Origin: Oribacterium sp. WCC10
Lineage (GTDB): Bacteria > Bacillota > Clostridia > Lachnospirales > Lachnospiraceae
Assembly (NCBI RefSeq): GCF_900113415.1
Contig: NZ_FOPH01000008.1
Location: forward strand, 62,001 to 126,000
Length of the DNA: 64,000 bases
Reading direction: 5' to 3'
Within the stretch, counting starts at the first letter, position 1; each line of letters begins with the position of its first letter. Both the position numbers and the translations under genes were made by a program. Shown in pieces: positions 50,768 to 59,388 of the stretch. The notes beneath the pieces are model-generated. The model made no database searches, was not told the DNA's origin, and saw only the letters and a list, made by a program, of their open reading frames with translations.

Positions 50768-52963
50768 TTATGTCGTTTTAATAAAATGAAGCTGTGCTGA
50801 TGAGTAATCTCCTGATGAAAGATTAATTGCGTAGCCGCCGTACATAAGAGCAGCACCGCTCAAAACCTGCTCCGTTCCTTCAAGTCTGTACATTGCATCA
50901 GCGCAAAGCCCCTTAAGATGCACATTTTTTATGCGGGCATTAGCCTGTGATTTCTTGAGAACAATATTAATGAGTGCTTCGGAACCGTCCGGTGCCACAA
51001 ACTCCCAGGCTTTATATATTTCAGACTGATCACCTTGAGACAGCCTATAGTAGGTGCCTTTCTGAATAAGTGGATAGAGTCTGTTAAATGTCTTTATCTG
51101 CTCCTTGATGGTACTCTTTTCTTCATCTGTAAGCTTTGTGATATCAAGCTCATATCCAAATGTTCCGGACATCGCCACTACCCCTCTTGTACTGAGAGGG
51201 GTTGTCCTTCCTGTCTGGTGGTTAGGGACAGCTGACACATGACTTCCCATTGTGCTGACTGGGTATCCGAAGGAGGTTCCCTCCTGTATCTCGAGGCGTT
51301 CGATGGCATCCGTATCATCTGAGCACCAGATCTGAGGACAGAAATACATCATTCCTGCATCAAATCTTCCGCCACCGCCTGCACATCCCTCGATCATGAG
51401 ATCCGGATACGCTTTTGTGAGACGATCAAGCAATGAGTATGTACCAAGCATAAATCTATGGGCCACTTCACCCTGACGTGAAGGTTCCAATGCATTGGAA
51501 TAAACATTACAAACACTTCTGTTAAAATCCCACTTAATATAAGAAATATCGGCGCTGTCCAAAACTTTCTTCATACAGTCAAAGAGATAATCAACCACTT
51601 CACTGTTACTCATATCAAGAACCATCTGATTTCTGGAAAGGTTTGGATTTCTACCCGGATCACGAAGAGCCCATTCAGGATGTGTTCTGAAAAGCCCGGA
51701 GTCTTCATTAACCATCTCAGGCTCAAACCATAGTCCAAACTTCATACCCATCTTTGTGACCTCATCCGTTATCCTCCTGAGACCACCCGGAAGCTTTCTT
51801 TCATTCACTAACCAGTCACCGAGACCTGAATTATCGTCATCGCGTTTTCCGAACCATCCATCATCAAGAACCATCATTTCAACGCCAAGCTCCGATGCAG
51901 TTTTTGCTATGTCTATGATCTTGTCAGAATTGAAGTCAAAGTAAGTTGCTTCCCAGTTGTTGATAAGTACAGGTCTCTTCATATCAAGATACTTTCTGTC
52001 ACAGACATTTTCACGGATAATCCTGTGGTAAAGGTGGCTCAAAGCCGAAAGTCCTATTGCGCTGTATGCCATGATGACTTCCGGTGTATCGAAGCTCTCA
52101 CCGCTCTTCAGATTCCATGAAAAGTTCTCGTCATTGATACCTGAAACGATTCTGACAGCACCTGCCTGATCCTGCTCTATCTCTGTTTTGTGATTGCCTG
52201 AATACATGAGCATCATTCCAAAGCAGGAACCGGACTCTTCTGTTGCGGTATGATCGCAGAGAATCACAAAAGGATTCTGATGATGAGAGCTCATTCCACG
52301 CTTTGAACTTATCACTCTGATGTCCTGGGAAAGTCTGTTTCTCTGGACAGAACGCTCCATACAGTGTCTTCCGGCAAAATGTATCTCATCCCACTCTCCA
52401 TACTGTAAGTCAAGCATCATGGAAGCTGCTTTTTCAAGAATCATGCCGTTATCAGAAGCATTAACGAATCTTGTATGTCTTGTGATAATGTCCTTGTCCA
52501 TAAATACGGAGTAGAAAAGTTCAGCTTCTAGACCGGTTAATCTGTCCTCCAGAGTTATGACCAGTGTTGAAACTTCGTCATCACAGGGACGAACAGACGG
52601 AAGTCCCGGAATGGATGGTTTTCCTTCTTTGATACTGTGGGATTTATAACGAAAATCGCATGTTCTGCTTCCATTTTTTGCTTTAACTGCCACAGAACTT
52701 ATCCTGTAGTCGCCCATGCCGCAGCCTGAAAATTCCTGTGGTAATGTATCAATAGAACGTCCCCTGTCCATACGGTATTCATAGAGATTACCGGAAAATC
52801 CCCTGTCCACCGGTACTATCTGATAGCTCATGTCTGTACCGTAAACCGGCTTTCCATAGTATGTATGCAAAAGAAGTCCGATATCATCGACCTTCATCTG
52901 ATATTCCGAATTGTTAGTGGTTAATGTAAATATTTTCTTTGATTCATCATAAGTAATAGCCAT
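50768..52963 (-). CDS. Alpha-galactosidase, GH36
   Basis: Retaining glycosidase releasing galactose from raffinose-family oligosaccharides and galactomannans, 731 residues. There is no signal peptide, so it acts inside the cell. A beta-sandwich domain (1-310) precedes the catalytic barrel. The nucleophile is D479 in YIKWDFNRS and the acid/base D549 in WCSDDTDAI, spaced as in known GH36 enzymes; the substrate-binding segment MMVLDDGWFGKRDD and EGCAGGGGRFD are also conserved. AAGGGAG lies 9 nt before the ATG. No transporter or regulator for galactosides is adjacent; a family A copy and the riboswitch-controlled exchanger lie upstream. Confidence 0.96.
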   Translation of the reverse strand: MAITYDESKKIFTLTTNNSEYQMKVDDIGLLLHTYYGKPVYGTDMSYQIVPVDRGFSGNLYEYRMDRGRSIDTLPQEFSGCGMGDYRISSVAVKAKNGSRTCDFRYKSHSIKEGKPSIPGLPSVRPCDDEVSTLVITLEDRLTGLEAELFYSVFMDKDIITRHTRFVNASDNGMILEKAASMMLDLQYGEWDEIHFAGRHCMERSVQRNRLSQDIRVISSKRGMSSHHQNPFVILCDHTATEESGSCFGMMLMYSGNHKTEIEQDQAGAVRIVSGINDENFSWNLKSGESFDTPEVIMAYSAIGLSALSHLYHRIIRENVCDRKYLDMKRPVLINNWEATYFDFNSDKIIDIAKTASELGVEMMVLDDGWFGKRDDDNSGLGDWLVNERKLPGGLRRITDEVTKMGMKFGLWFEPEMVNEDSGLFRTHPEWALRDPGRNPNLSRNQMVLDMSNSEVVDYLFDCMKKVLDSADISYIKWDFNRSVCNVYSNALEPSRQGEVAHRFMLGTYSLLDRLTKAYPDLMIEGCAGGGGRFDAGMMYFCPQIWCSDDTDAIERLEIQEGTSFGYPVSTMGSHVSAVPNHQTGRTTPLSTRGVVAMSGTFGYELDITKLTDEEKSTIKEQIKTFNRLYPLIQKGTYYRLSQGDQSEIYKAWEFVAPDGSEALINIVLKKSQANARIKNVHLKGLCADAMYRLEGTEQVLSGAALMYGGYAINLSSGDYSSAQLHFIKTT

Positions 52964-53149
52964 ATAGTTGACTCCCTTTTTTTAAAAAGATATAAGCACT
53001 TTGCATAATGTCATGACAGAAAATACGGTTTCACTCCGATGAATTTATAGAAGCATTTTCTGTCAACCGATTTGCAGCATTTATAAGTATACTATATAGT
53101 CGTGATTTTTAAACTTGATTTTGTTAAATATTTAATGATGCAATAATAG

Positions 53150-53179
53150 TTGACATGTTACATTTTTAGACAGTATACT
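53150..53179 (+). promoter_or_regulatory. Promoter of the cation exchanger transcript, with palindrome over the -10 box
   Basis: -35 TTGACA (53150-53155) and -10 TATACT (53174-53179) with an 18-bp spacer. The start would be close to 53186-53188, just before the first aptamer strand. A perfect palindrome GACAGTATACTGTC (53169-53182) covers the -10 box and could be a repressor operator. Confidence 0.65.
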
Positions 53180-53188
53180 GTCCATCAA

Positions 53189-53412
53189 GTTAAACGGGAG
53201 TAGCTTCCACACTACTAAGGAAACACTGATAATATCTGTGTTTCCTCATAGCCTCCGACGTCGGGGCACGGATCTTCAAAGGAAACAGATACTTCGTTTC
53301 TATAATCCGGGCAGGAAATCCCTTTACAGGGCGTTTCCATATAGTTGTGGCACATATTTCGTCAGTACGGGTATATGCCCCGGGATATGTTTTTATTAGC
53401 GAGACTTTAACT
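53189..53412 (+). promoter_or_regulatory. yybP-ykoY-type (Mn2+) riboswitch aptamer containing a family A repeat
   Basis: The closing stem is GTTAAA (53189-53194) with TTTAAC (53406-53411). After the first strand comes GGGAGTAGC (53196-53204), and the second strand is preceded by TTAGCGAGAC (53396-53405); both are hallmarks of the yybP-ykoY class (GGGGAGUAGC and GCGAGACC or GCAAGACC). A conserved-looking CGTCAGTACGG is at 53360-53370. A side arm CCACACTA (53207-53214) pairs with TAGTTGTGG (53342-53350) and encloses the whole family A copy. This class senses Mn2+ and turns on metal transporters; family assignment is from memory of the motif. Confidence 0.75.
53215..53341 (-). repeat. Family A dispersed element, reverse full copy, inside the riboswitch arm
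   Basis: Plus-strand order: CTAAGGAAACACTGATAATA and TCTGTGTTTCCTC (end module), CTCCGACGTCGGGGCACGGA (core), TTCAAAGGAAACAGATACTTC (split centre), TATAATCCGGGCAGGAAATC and GGGCGTTTCC (first module). Its edges coincide with the ends of the aptamer arm. The centre has lost its exact palindrome, but the end module is intact. Confidence 0.8.
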
Positions 53413-53443
53413 GCATTTAAAGGCAGTAAGGTCTCGCCTTTTT
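53399..53443 (+). terminator. Expression-platform terminator of the cation exchanger riboswitch
   Basis: GCGAGACTTTAACTGC (53399-53414) pairs with GCAGTAAGGTCTCGC (53423-53437), followed by CTTTTT. The first arm includes the 3' strand of the aptamer's closing stem (TTTAAC), so ligand-stabilised closing stem and terminator are mutually exclusive: metal binding should switch the gene on. Confidence 0.85.
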
Positions 53444-53485
53444 ATGCGTGAAGCTTCGACCTTATGTTTAAATTCAGGAGGAAAA

Positions 53486-54463
53486 ATGGTCATTATCTAC
53501 ATCTTATTTCTGGCACTTGGTATGTTCGCACTTATAAAAGGCGCAGATATCTTTGTAAGCGGAAGCTCTTCCATCGCAAGAAGGTTCAATGTTCCGGCAC
53601 TTATCATCGGACTGACAATCGTTGCTCTCGGAACAAGTGCTCCGGAACTGGCAGTAAGTATATCGGCATCACTTCAGGGTTCAAATGAAATTGCCATCAG
53701 TAACGTGGTTGGTTCCAATCTGTTTAATCTCCTTGCCATACTCGGAATCTGCGCCGTTATGAAACCGGTATCGGTTGAAAGTGACGCCATAAAGAGAGAT
53801 ATTCCTTTCTCGATAATCATTACCATATTCGCTCTTATCACAAGCTGTGGCCCTATACTTTTAAATGGGGGCTTTCTCAATATTGATGTTGCTCAGCATG
53901 CAGGTGTTGTTACAAGAGCCGGCGGAATTGTACTTGTTATACTTTTGATCGGTTACATAATCAATCTCATCATAGTCGCACGAAAGAGCAACTCAGAATC
54001 AGATGAAGTTCCCACCTACAGCCTTCTTAAGTCAATCGGAATGATCCTACTTGGAATCGCAATCATCATTGCCGGTGGTCAGATCGTTGTTTACTGCGCT
54101 AAAGAGATTGCAAGAGCGGCAGGAATGTCAGAGACCCTCATCGGTCTTACAGTTGTTGCTTTCGGTACTTCTCTTCCCGAGCTTGTCACTTCTCTTGTTG
54201 CCATCAGAAAACAGGAAGCTGCCATGGCTATCGGTAATACTGTCGGTTCAAATATCTTTAATATCCTCTTCATCCTCGGAGTATCCGCAGTGATCCATCC
54301 TGTTGAGGTCAATGTTGCATCCTGTATTGATATGATCATCCTTGTGGTTGTAACTGTTGTAGCTCTGATCTTCGCCACAACACAGAGAAAGATTTCAAGA
54401 ATCGAAGGTGGTTTCATGTTACTCATGTATGCTGCTGATATGGCTTATGCAATCATAAGATGA
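53486..54463 (+). CDS. CaCA-family calcium/cation antiporter (YrbG-like)
   Basis: Integral membrane cation exchanger of 325 residues with about ten helices. The two alpha repeats that form the ion pathway are GLTIVALGTSAPELAVSI with NVVGSNLFNLLAILG, and GLTVVAFGTSLPELVTSL with NTVGSNIFNILFILG; the acidic residues for ion binding are present. The start at 53486 has AGGAGG 5 nt upstream; the frame is open 14 codons further, into the terminator. Placement behind a yybP-ykoY-type leader suggests that the protein handles Mn2+ or is induced by it, perhaps exporting Mn2+ or Ca2+ in exchange for Na+ or H+. Family members are usually annotated as Na+/Ca2+ antiporters. Confidence 0.9.
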   Translation: MVIIYILFLALGMFALIKGADIFVSGSSSIARRFNVPALIIGLTIVALGTSAPELAVSISASLQGSNEIAISNVVGSNLFNLLAILGICAVMKPVSVESDAIKRDIPFSIIITIFALITSCGPILLNGGFLNIDVAQHAGVVTRAGGIVLVILLIGYIINLIIVARKSNSESDEVPTYSLLKSIGMILLGIAIIIAGGQIVVYCAKEIARAAGMSETLIGLTVVAFGTSLPELVTSLVAIRKQEAAMAIGNTVGSNIFNILFILGVSAVIHPVEVNVASCIDMIILVVVTVVALIFATTQRKISRIEGGFMLLMYAADMAYAIIR

Positions 54464-54465
54464 CA

Positions 54466-54520
54466 TGAGTGTCAAAAATATTTGCCACTCACTGATTAGC
54501 GCCAACGCACACATTCGTGT
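54466..54520 (+). repeat. Family B palindromic repeat
   Basis: TGAGTGTCAAAAATA with TTTGCCACTCA (54466-54491) forms the palindrome, followed by CTGATTAGCGCCAACGC and the hairpin CACACATTCGTGTG. Best-preserved copy in the window, directly after the exchanger stop codon. Confidence 0.65.
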
Positions 54521-54627
54521 GCATAGAGCAGGAATCCTTACAGATTCCTTTGAAGCGCTCAAAGCCGAGTAGATCCTTCGATTAAAAAGTCGAAGGCAGA
54601 TGTACTGCTGAACACTCAGACTTGGGT

Positions 54628-54670
54628 CCCTTTCAGGTTTATATGTAATTAACCTGAAAGGGTTTTTTGT
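54628..54670 (+). terminator. Terminator of the cation exchanger gene
   Basis: Perfect 12-bp stem CCCTTTCAGGTT / AACCTGAAAGGG with an 11-nt loop and TTTTTTG. Confidence 0.92.
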
Positions 54671-54728
54671 ATTATGAAAATATGATAGAATCCATAAGTT
54701 AAAAATAAGTGTTTTGGAGTAAAAATTA

Positions 54729-56006
54729 ATGATACTGTTTCTTATTTTCCTTGGCCTTTGCATCCTTCTGATCATTGATGTGTTTCGTTACAACAAGGCC
54801 AAAGCCAATGCCTTCAGTGAGTACGAACTTAAGAAAGCGGCTTATGAAGAAGTAAAAAAACTCGAGTACAGTGATCCTTTTATAACCTGCGAATACTGCG
54901 GTGCAAAGATCGATACTCATATAGATAAGTGCTGCTCGCATTGCGGAGCACCTTATGATCTTAATCACGATTGGATTGAGAGGCATCAACTAAAAGATTC
55001 ATTCATAAAGGAAGGCACTGATGCCGTGAATGAAAAGCGTGAGAAAAAAGCTATCGTTATGAAAAGTGAAATCATGGGAAGAATTCGTAAAGAAATTACC
55101 ATCCTTATTGTGATGATGGCTTCTTTCCTTCTCATGGCAGCTTTTGGTTATTATCTCTATGATCAACACAAATACAAAAGCAATGAGAACGTTAATACTA
55201 ACAGCTATCAAAATTTCGTTGTAGCTGACTACACCGTAAAAGGCGACAGTGTCATCTATAATAAGGATGGCGTAATTATAACAGTCACCGGTATTTATGA
55301 AGATGAGAGTGCCGATAATGCTTCTTCCACGGAAGGAAAGCATGCTGCCAAAGTTGGTTTTAGAGTTCAAAACGGATTGGGCAAAAACATTTACCTCGTA
55401 CTGAAGTGCTGCGGTGTAAATGGTGTTTTCCGACAGAGAGGTTTTATTTATGCCTACGATTATTTCAGGAAAAATGCGGATGTAACCTACTATGAGGAAC
55501 TATGGCATGATTCCGGAAATGATCTTTCTGAACTCATATTTGATTATATCGAGGTTGGAGCCATTGATTATACCTACACCGGTCGTCTTGATATTCCTTC
55601 ATATATTCATACTACTGCTCCGGAAGCAAGCGATATTAAGGATTTAAGTGATATGCCACGGTTATACTCAAACGGAAATCTGGATGTATTCGGAATATTT
55701 AATGATGAAGACTATCTGAGCGGATATAAACTCTACATAAGAAATAATTCTGATAAGAATTACTATATCGATGATCTTGAGTTCAGAGTTGACGGTTCAG
55801 TAGTCAAATCCGAAAAAATCCTTAACGGACTGTTACCGGCCGGCTACATTTATGAAACCGATCGAATCCGTTCTTATGAAGTAGATGACGAGTTGCTGAA
55901 GACAAAAAAATGTGAAGTTGCACTTTCCTTCGTAGACAAAGAGGAACATCTCGATGACTTCTCCACAGGTTTTATGGACTTAAGCGGATTAATCAAAGTG
56001 TCTTAA
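54729..56006 (+). CDS. Zinc-ribbon membrane protein of unknown function
   Basis: A 425-residue protein: N-terminal membrane helix (1-18), a short coiled stretch (25-50), a zinc ribbon CEYCGAKID...CSHCGAPYD (about 54-77), a basic linker, a second membrane helix (about 122-143) and a large extracytoplasmic domain (150-425). That domain contains two similar-looking beta modules, around VKGDSVIYNKDGVIITVTGIY and around GNLDVFGIFNDEDYLSGYKL. With the double-zinc-ribbon and TIM44-like proteins it is the third zinc-ribbon membrane protein in the window. TGGAG lies 11 nt before the ATG. No role can be assigned. Confidence 0.75.
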   Translation: MILFLIFLGLCILLIIDVFRYNKAKANAFSEYELKKAAYEEVKKLEYSDPFITCEYCGAKIDTHIDKCCSHCGAPYDLNHDWIERHQLKDSFIKEGTDAVNEKREKKAIVMKSEIMGRIRKEITILIVMMASFLLMAAFGYYLYDQHKYKSNENVNTNSYQNFVVADYTVKGDSVIYNKDGVIITVTGIYEDESADNASSTEGKHAAKVGFRVQNGLGKNIYLVLKCCGVNGVFRQRGFIYAYDYFRKNADVTYYEELWHDSGNDLSELIFDYIEVGAIDYTYTGRLDIPSYIHTTAPEASDIKDLSDMPRLYSNGNLDVFGIFNDEDYLSGYKLYIRNNSDKNYYIDDLEFRVDGSVVKSEKILNGLLPAGYIYETDRIRSYEVDDELLKTKKCEVALSFVDKEEHLDDFSTGFMDLSGLIKVS

Positions 56007-56057
56007 ATATCAGTAACAGAACCTTTTCTCATACGGACTCATTAATGATTAAAATAA

Positions 56058-56094
56058 GACTCTCCTTACCGTTCAAGGTAATGGAGAGCCTTTT
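56058..56094 (+). terminator. Terminator of the zinc-ribbon membrane protein gene
   Basis: Stem GACTCTCCTTACC / GGTAATGGAGAGCC with a GTTCAA loop and TTTT. The interval to the PFK stop also holds a family B-like copy at 56113-56157. Confidence 0.82.
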
Positions 56095-56112
56095 AAATAT
56101 AAGGAGATTTAT

Positions 56113-56157
56113 ATGACATAAGTGTCATACGTCTATCTCACTTTTGACACTCACATC
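56113..56157 (+). repeat. Family B-like repeat, rearranged
   Basis: Two B half-palindromes face each other: ATGACATAAGTGTCAT and CTTTTGACACTCACATCA. The usual downstream GCGCCAACGC part is absent. Confidence 0.45.
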
Positions 56158-56172
56158 ATTTTTAAAAAACGG

Positions 56173-57432
56173 TTACAGAAGATCCTGATATCCCGGAACA
56201 TAGAGATGACGTGGAATACCGTCAACCATAACTGCTCCGACATCACCCTGAATAAGAGGTCTTACATAAGTTATGAACTCATTGGTAACATACGTTCCAT
56301 CAGCTGTGATCCACTCTCTCGGAACAAGACGCTCATCATTTGCAATCTTATGAACATCCTTAACCTCTGTTCCTGCCTGATACGGGTCATCGGAAAGTCT
56401 CTGAATGACAACCATCTTTCCGCTGTCTCCTTCGTCAGCCGCCTTCATAGCTGCACCGCCTACCTCATAAGCTTCAAGAATATCTACTCTTGATGCACAG
56501 TGGCTTGCTGCTCTCTGAAGTGTTGAAAGTTCGATGGAACGTGTCTTGCATCCTATCTCCTGTGACAGAACCGTGCAAAGATATCTTGCTGTTCCTGTAA
56601 GCTGTTTGTGTCCGAATGCATCTACATACTCTGTAGTATTGCCCATCTCGCTTATATATGTTCCGTCAGCTGTATGAATACCCTCCGAAACGGCAATAAC
56701 AACCGATCTCTTCTTTGCCAGGAGATTCTTACAGTTCTGAACAAATGCAGGAACATCAAAAGGTAACTCAGGAAGGTAGATAGCATCAGGGCCATCACAG
56801 TCCTCACCCTTTGAAAGTGCTGCAGCACCAGTGAGCCATCCGGCATTTCTTCCCATGATCTCTACAACGATAACCTGCCCCTTTGTAGTCTCCAGACTCC
56901 ATCCGTCTCTGATGATCTCCTTAACGGAAGTACCGATATACTTTGCAGCTGAACCGTATCCGGGAGTATGATCTGTCAGTGCAAGATCATTATCAATAGT
57001 CTTCGGGCATCCTACAAAACGTACATCAGATCCTGTTACAATGGCGTAATCAGAAAGCTTCTTTATCGTATCCATGGAATCATTACCACCGATATAGATG
57101 AAACAATCTATCTCAAGTTCTTCAAGAATCTTAAAGATCTTCTCGTAAACATCCTTATTCTCATAGATATCAGGAAGTTTATATCTGCAGGAACCGAGAT
57201 ATGCAGAAGGTGTTCTTTTCAAAAGCTCTGCATCAAGTCCTGTCCTGATATGTTCTGAAAGATCGATGTATCTTCCCTCCAGGAGACCCTGTACACCGTG
57301 AAGCATACCGTATACTTTCTTATATCCTCTGTCCTTTGCTGTACGGTATACTCCTGCCAAAGATGAATTGATGGCCGCTGTCGGGCCTCCGGACTGTCCA
57401 ACTATAACGTTTCTCTTTACTCTGTTACTCAT
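56173..57432 (-). CDS. Pyrophosphate-dependent 6-phosphofructokinase
   Basis: Glycolytic enzyme phosphorylating fructose-6-phosphate to fructose-1,6-bisphosphate, 419 residues. The phosphate donor can be read from two positions: the loop GGNDS (115-119) has Asp118 where ATP enzymes have Gly, and PKTIDND (143-149) has Lys144 where ATP enzymes have Gly. Both are diagnostic of pyrophosphate use. The N-terminal GQSGGPTAAINSS and the substrate segments EIMGRNAGWLTGAAAL and SEGIHTADG are intact. The start at 57432 gives the usual N-terminus; a GTG nine codons upstream extends the frame, and no strong binding site fits either. PPi use saves ATP and makes the step reversible. Confidence 0.9.
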   Translation of the reverse strand: MSNRVKRNVIVGQSGGPTAAINSSLAGVYRTAKDRGYKKVYGMLHGVQGLLEGRYIDLSEHIRTGLDAELLKRTPSAYLGSCRYKLPDIYENKDVYEKIFKILEELEIDCFIYIGGNDSMDTIKKLSDYAIVTGSDVRFVGCPKTIDNDLALTDHTPGYGSAAKYIGTSVKEIIRDGWSLETTKGQVIVVEIMGRNAGWLTGAAALSKGEDCDGPDAIYLPELPFDVPAFVQNCKNLLAKKRSVVIAVSEGIHTADGTYISEMGNTTEYVDAFGHKQLTGTARYLCTVLSQEIGCKTRSIELSTLQRAASHCASRVDILEAYEVGGAAMKAADEGDSGKMVVIQRLSDDPYQAGTEVKDVHKIANDERLVPREWITADGTYVTNEFITYVRPLIQGDVGAVMVDGIPRHLYVPGYQDLL

Positions 57433-57627
57433 GATGTGTGACCCAAACCTTTCCTGCACTCCCCAAAGTGCAAAATGTAGCTGAGATAATTATAACATAA
57501 ATTTTATAAAATATGTCATTTTACATAATATTCAGGCGCCAATTCGGATTATAATAGTCATATTGTATAACAGTTAGGCTGTTTTCCATCTTTCAACTTA
57601 AATTTAAGAGTATTATTAATCAAAAAT

Positions 57628-57664
57628 AATGAGCCGGTTGAAAAGTTTTTTTTACCGACTCATT
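57628..57664 (-). terminator. Terminator of the citrate synthase gene
   Basis: Arms AATGAGTCGGT / ACCGGCTCATT (one G:U) around a T/A-rich loop, followed on the minus strand by ATTTTTG. Confidence 0.8.
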
Positions 57665-57688
57665 TATTGATATATATTTTGAATGGAT

Positions 57689-59080
57689 TTAAGGTCTTAA
57701 TTTCATATCCACATACTCATTTACGTTTCCTACATATTTTGTCGCAGGACGCATGATACGACCATCGTATAACTTGTTCTCGATATTGTGAGCCACCCAC
57801 CCCGATACTCTTGCTATGGCAAAAAGCGGTGTAAACAGTTCTTCCGGTATACCAAGCATGCTGTAGGCAAGACCTGAATAGAAGTCCACATTGGTAGGTA
57901 ATGTTTTCTTCTTTCTTTCTACCAGCACCTCGCGAACGGTATCCTCAAACAGTCTGTAGAAATTAAATTTTGTGATCATTCCGTTGTCAGTCGCAAGTTT
58001 TTGACAAAGGTCACGAAGCAATTCAGCTCTTGGATCAGACAATGTATAAACAGCATGACCGAAACCGTAGATGAGACCGCTTCTGTCATAGAACTTTTTG
58101 TCCAGTATGTCATTAACAATCTTCTTTAACTTACTCTTGTCTTGCGTATATCCAGTTGAAGCAATGACATCTTCCATCATCTTATGCACCGAGATATTGG
58201 CTCCTCCATGCTTAGGTCCCTTTAACGCTCCGAGGCTTGCACAGATCGCCGAGTAGAGGTCTGTTCCCGTTGAACCTACTACAACATCAGTAAATGTTGA
58301 ATTGTTTCCGCCGCCGTGGTCAGCATGGATAACAAGAAGTGCGTCAAGAAGATTGGCCTCTTTCTTTGTGAACCTGCCATCCGGTCTAAGCATCTGAAGG
58401 ATATTTTCAGCAATAGAATATTCCTTCTTTGGATAGTGAATGATCAGCGAGTCATGATAAGCCTTGTGCAGCTTTGCCTGATATGCATAACATGCAAGAT
58501 ATGGTAACTTCGCTATGATATTAAGTCCTTTTCTCAAAGTTTCATACACATCGGTATCATCAGGTGTATCGTCGTAGTTGTAAAGCTGAAGAGTCAATGT
58601 CTGGAGACGATTCATAAGATTAAGTGAAGGTGATCCGAGAATCTCATTTATAAGAAAATTATCCGGTAACGCATATCTGTCTGCAAGGCAACCTTTGAAA
58701 TTGTTCAGTTGCTTTTCATCAGGCAGATACCCGAACAAAAGCAGAAAACAGGTTTCCTCAAATCCGAAGTTTCCCTGACGATTATTGATGAGGTCATGTA
58801 TACTGTAGCCTCTGTAAAGAAGATCTCCATCACAGGGAGTAACTTTTCCGTCTTTGTCTTTAACATAGCCCACTACGTCCGAAACTCTTGTAAGACCAAC
58901 CAATACTCCGGTACCATCTTCATTTCTGAGTCCCTTTTTGACATTGAACCTGCCGTAAAGATCACCGGGTATCTCAGTGTAGTTTGAAGATTTACCAAAG
59001 AATCTGGCCAAGATGCTGTCGTCGAAATATAATGTTCTTACAATTTCTTTTGATTCAGATGCTAATGCAGTTATACCCAT
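57689..59080 (-). CDS. Citrate synthase
   Basis: Condenses acetyl-CoA and oxaloacetate to citrate, here probably for glutamate synthesis in an incomplete TCA cycle; 463 residues. Catalytic segments are LVIHADHGGGNNSTFTDVVV (first His), GALKGPKHGGAN (second His) and GFGHAVYTLSDPRAELL (His and the Asp-containing loop). The long N-terminal part (1-100) is typical of the clostridial type. The start is set at 59080, where GGGGAG lies 6 nt before the ATG; the frame is open 14 codons upstream but without a binding site. Single-gene unit with a terminator. Confidence 0.95.
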   Translation of the reverse strand: MGITALASESKEIVRTLYFDDSILARFFGKSSNYTEIPGDLYGRFNVKKGLRNEDGTGVLVGLTRVSDVVGYVKDKDGKVTPCDGDLLYRGYSIHDLINNRQGNFGFEETCFLLLFGYLPDEKQLNNFKGCLADRYALPDNFLINEILGSPSLNLMNRLQTLTLQLYNYDDTPDDTDVYETLRKGLNIIAKLPYLACYAYQAKLHKAYHDSLIIHYPKKEYSIAENILQMLRPDGRFTKKEANLLDALLVIHADHGGGNNSTFTDVVVGSTGTDLYSAICASLGALKGPKHGGANISVHKMMEDVIASTGYTQDKSKLKKIVNDILDKKFYDRSGLIYGFGHAVYTLSDPRAELLRDLCQKLATDNGMITKFNFYRLFEDTVREVLVERKKKTLPTNVDFYSGLAYSMLGIPEELFTPLFAIARVSGWVAHNIENKLYDGRIMRPATKYVGNVNEYVDMKLRP

Positions 59081-59237
59081 GTTTACTCCCCTTCCGAATA
59101 TTCTTGATTTGTTTTCGGACATATAATTTAAGACTTGATTTATATATCTTTTAATATCTAGAATTATAAAGCCTTATTAAAAGACATGTCAACTATGTCC
59201 TTTATTCGTTTTGGGAATATTTTTCATAACTTACAAA

Positions 59238-59271
59238 AATGCGGATGATATCATCTGATACCATCCGCATT
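59238..59271 (-). terminator. Terminator of the single-FMN-domain flavoprotein gene
   Basis: Ten-base stem AATGCGGATG / CATCCGCATT with inner ATATC-like pairs, then TTTTTG on the minus strand. The gap 59081-59388 shows nothing else. Confidence 0.85.
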
Positions 59272-59388
59272 AATATAATGTTTAAATGCAGTATTTATAA
59301 ATCATCCTATGCCGCTTATGCTTAATGTCATATCTGATTTATACGCCATATTCGGCTCACACTGAGCTCTGTCTGAATAATGACTTTC

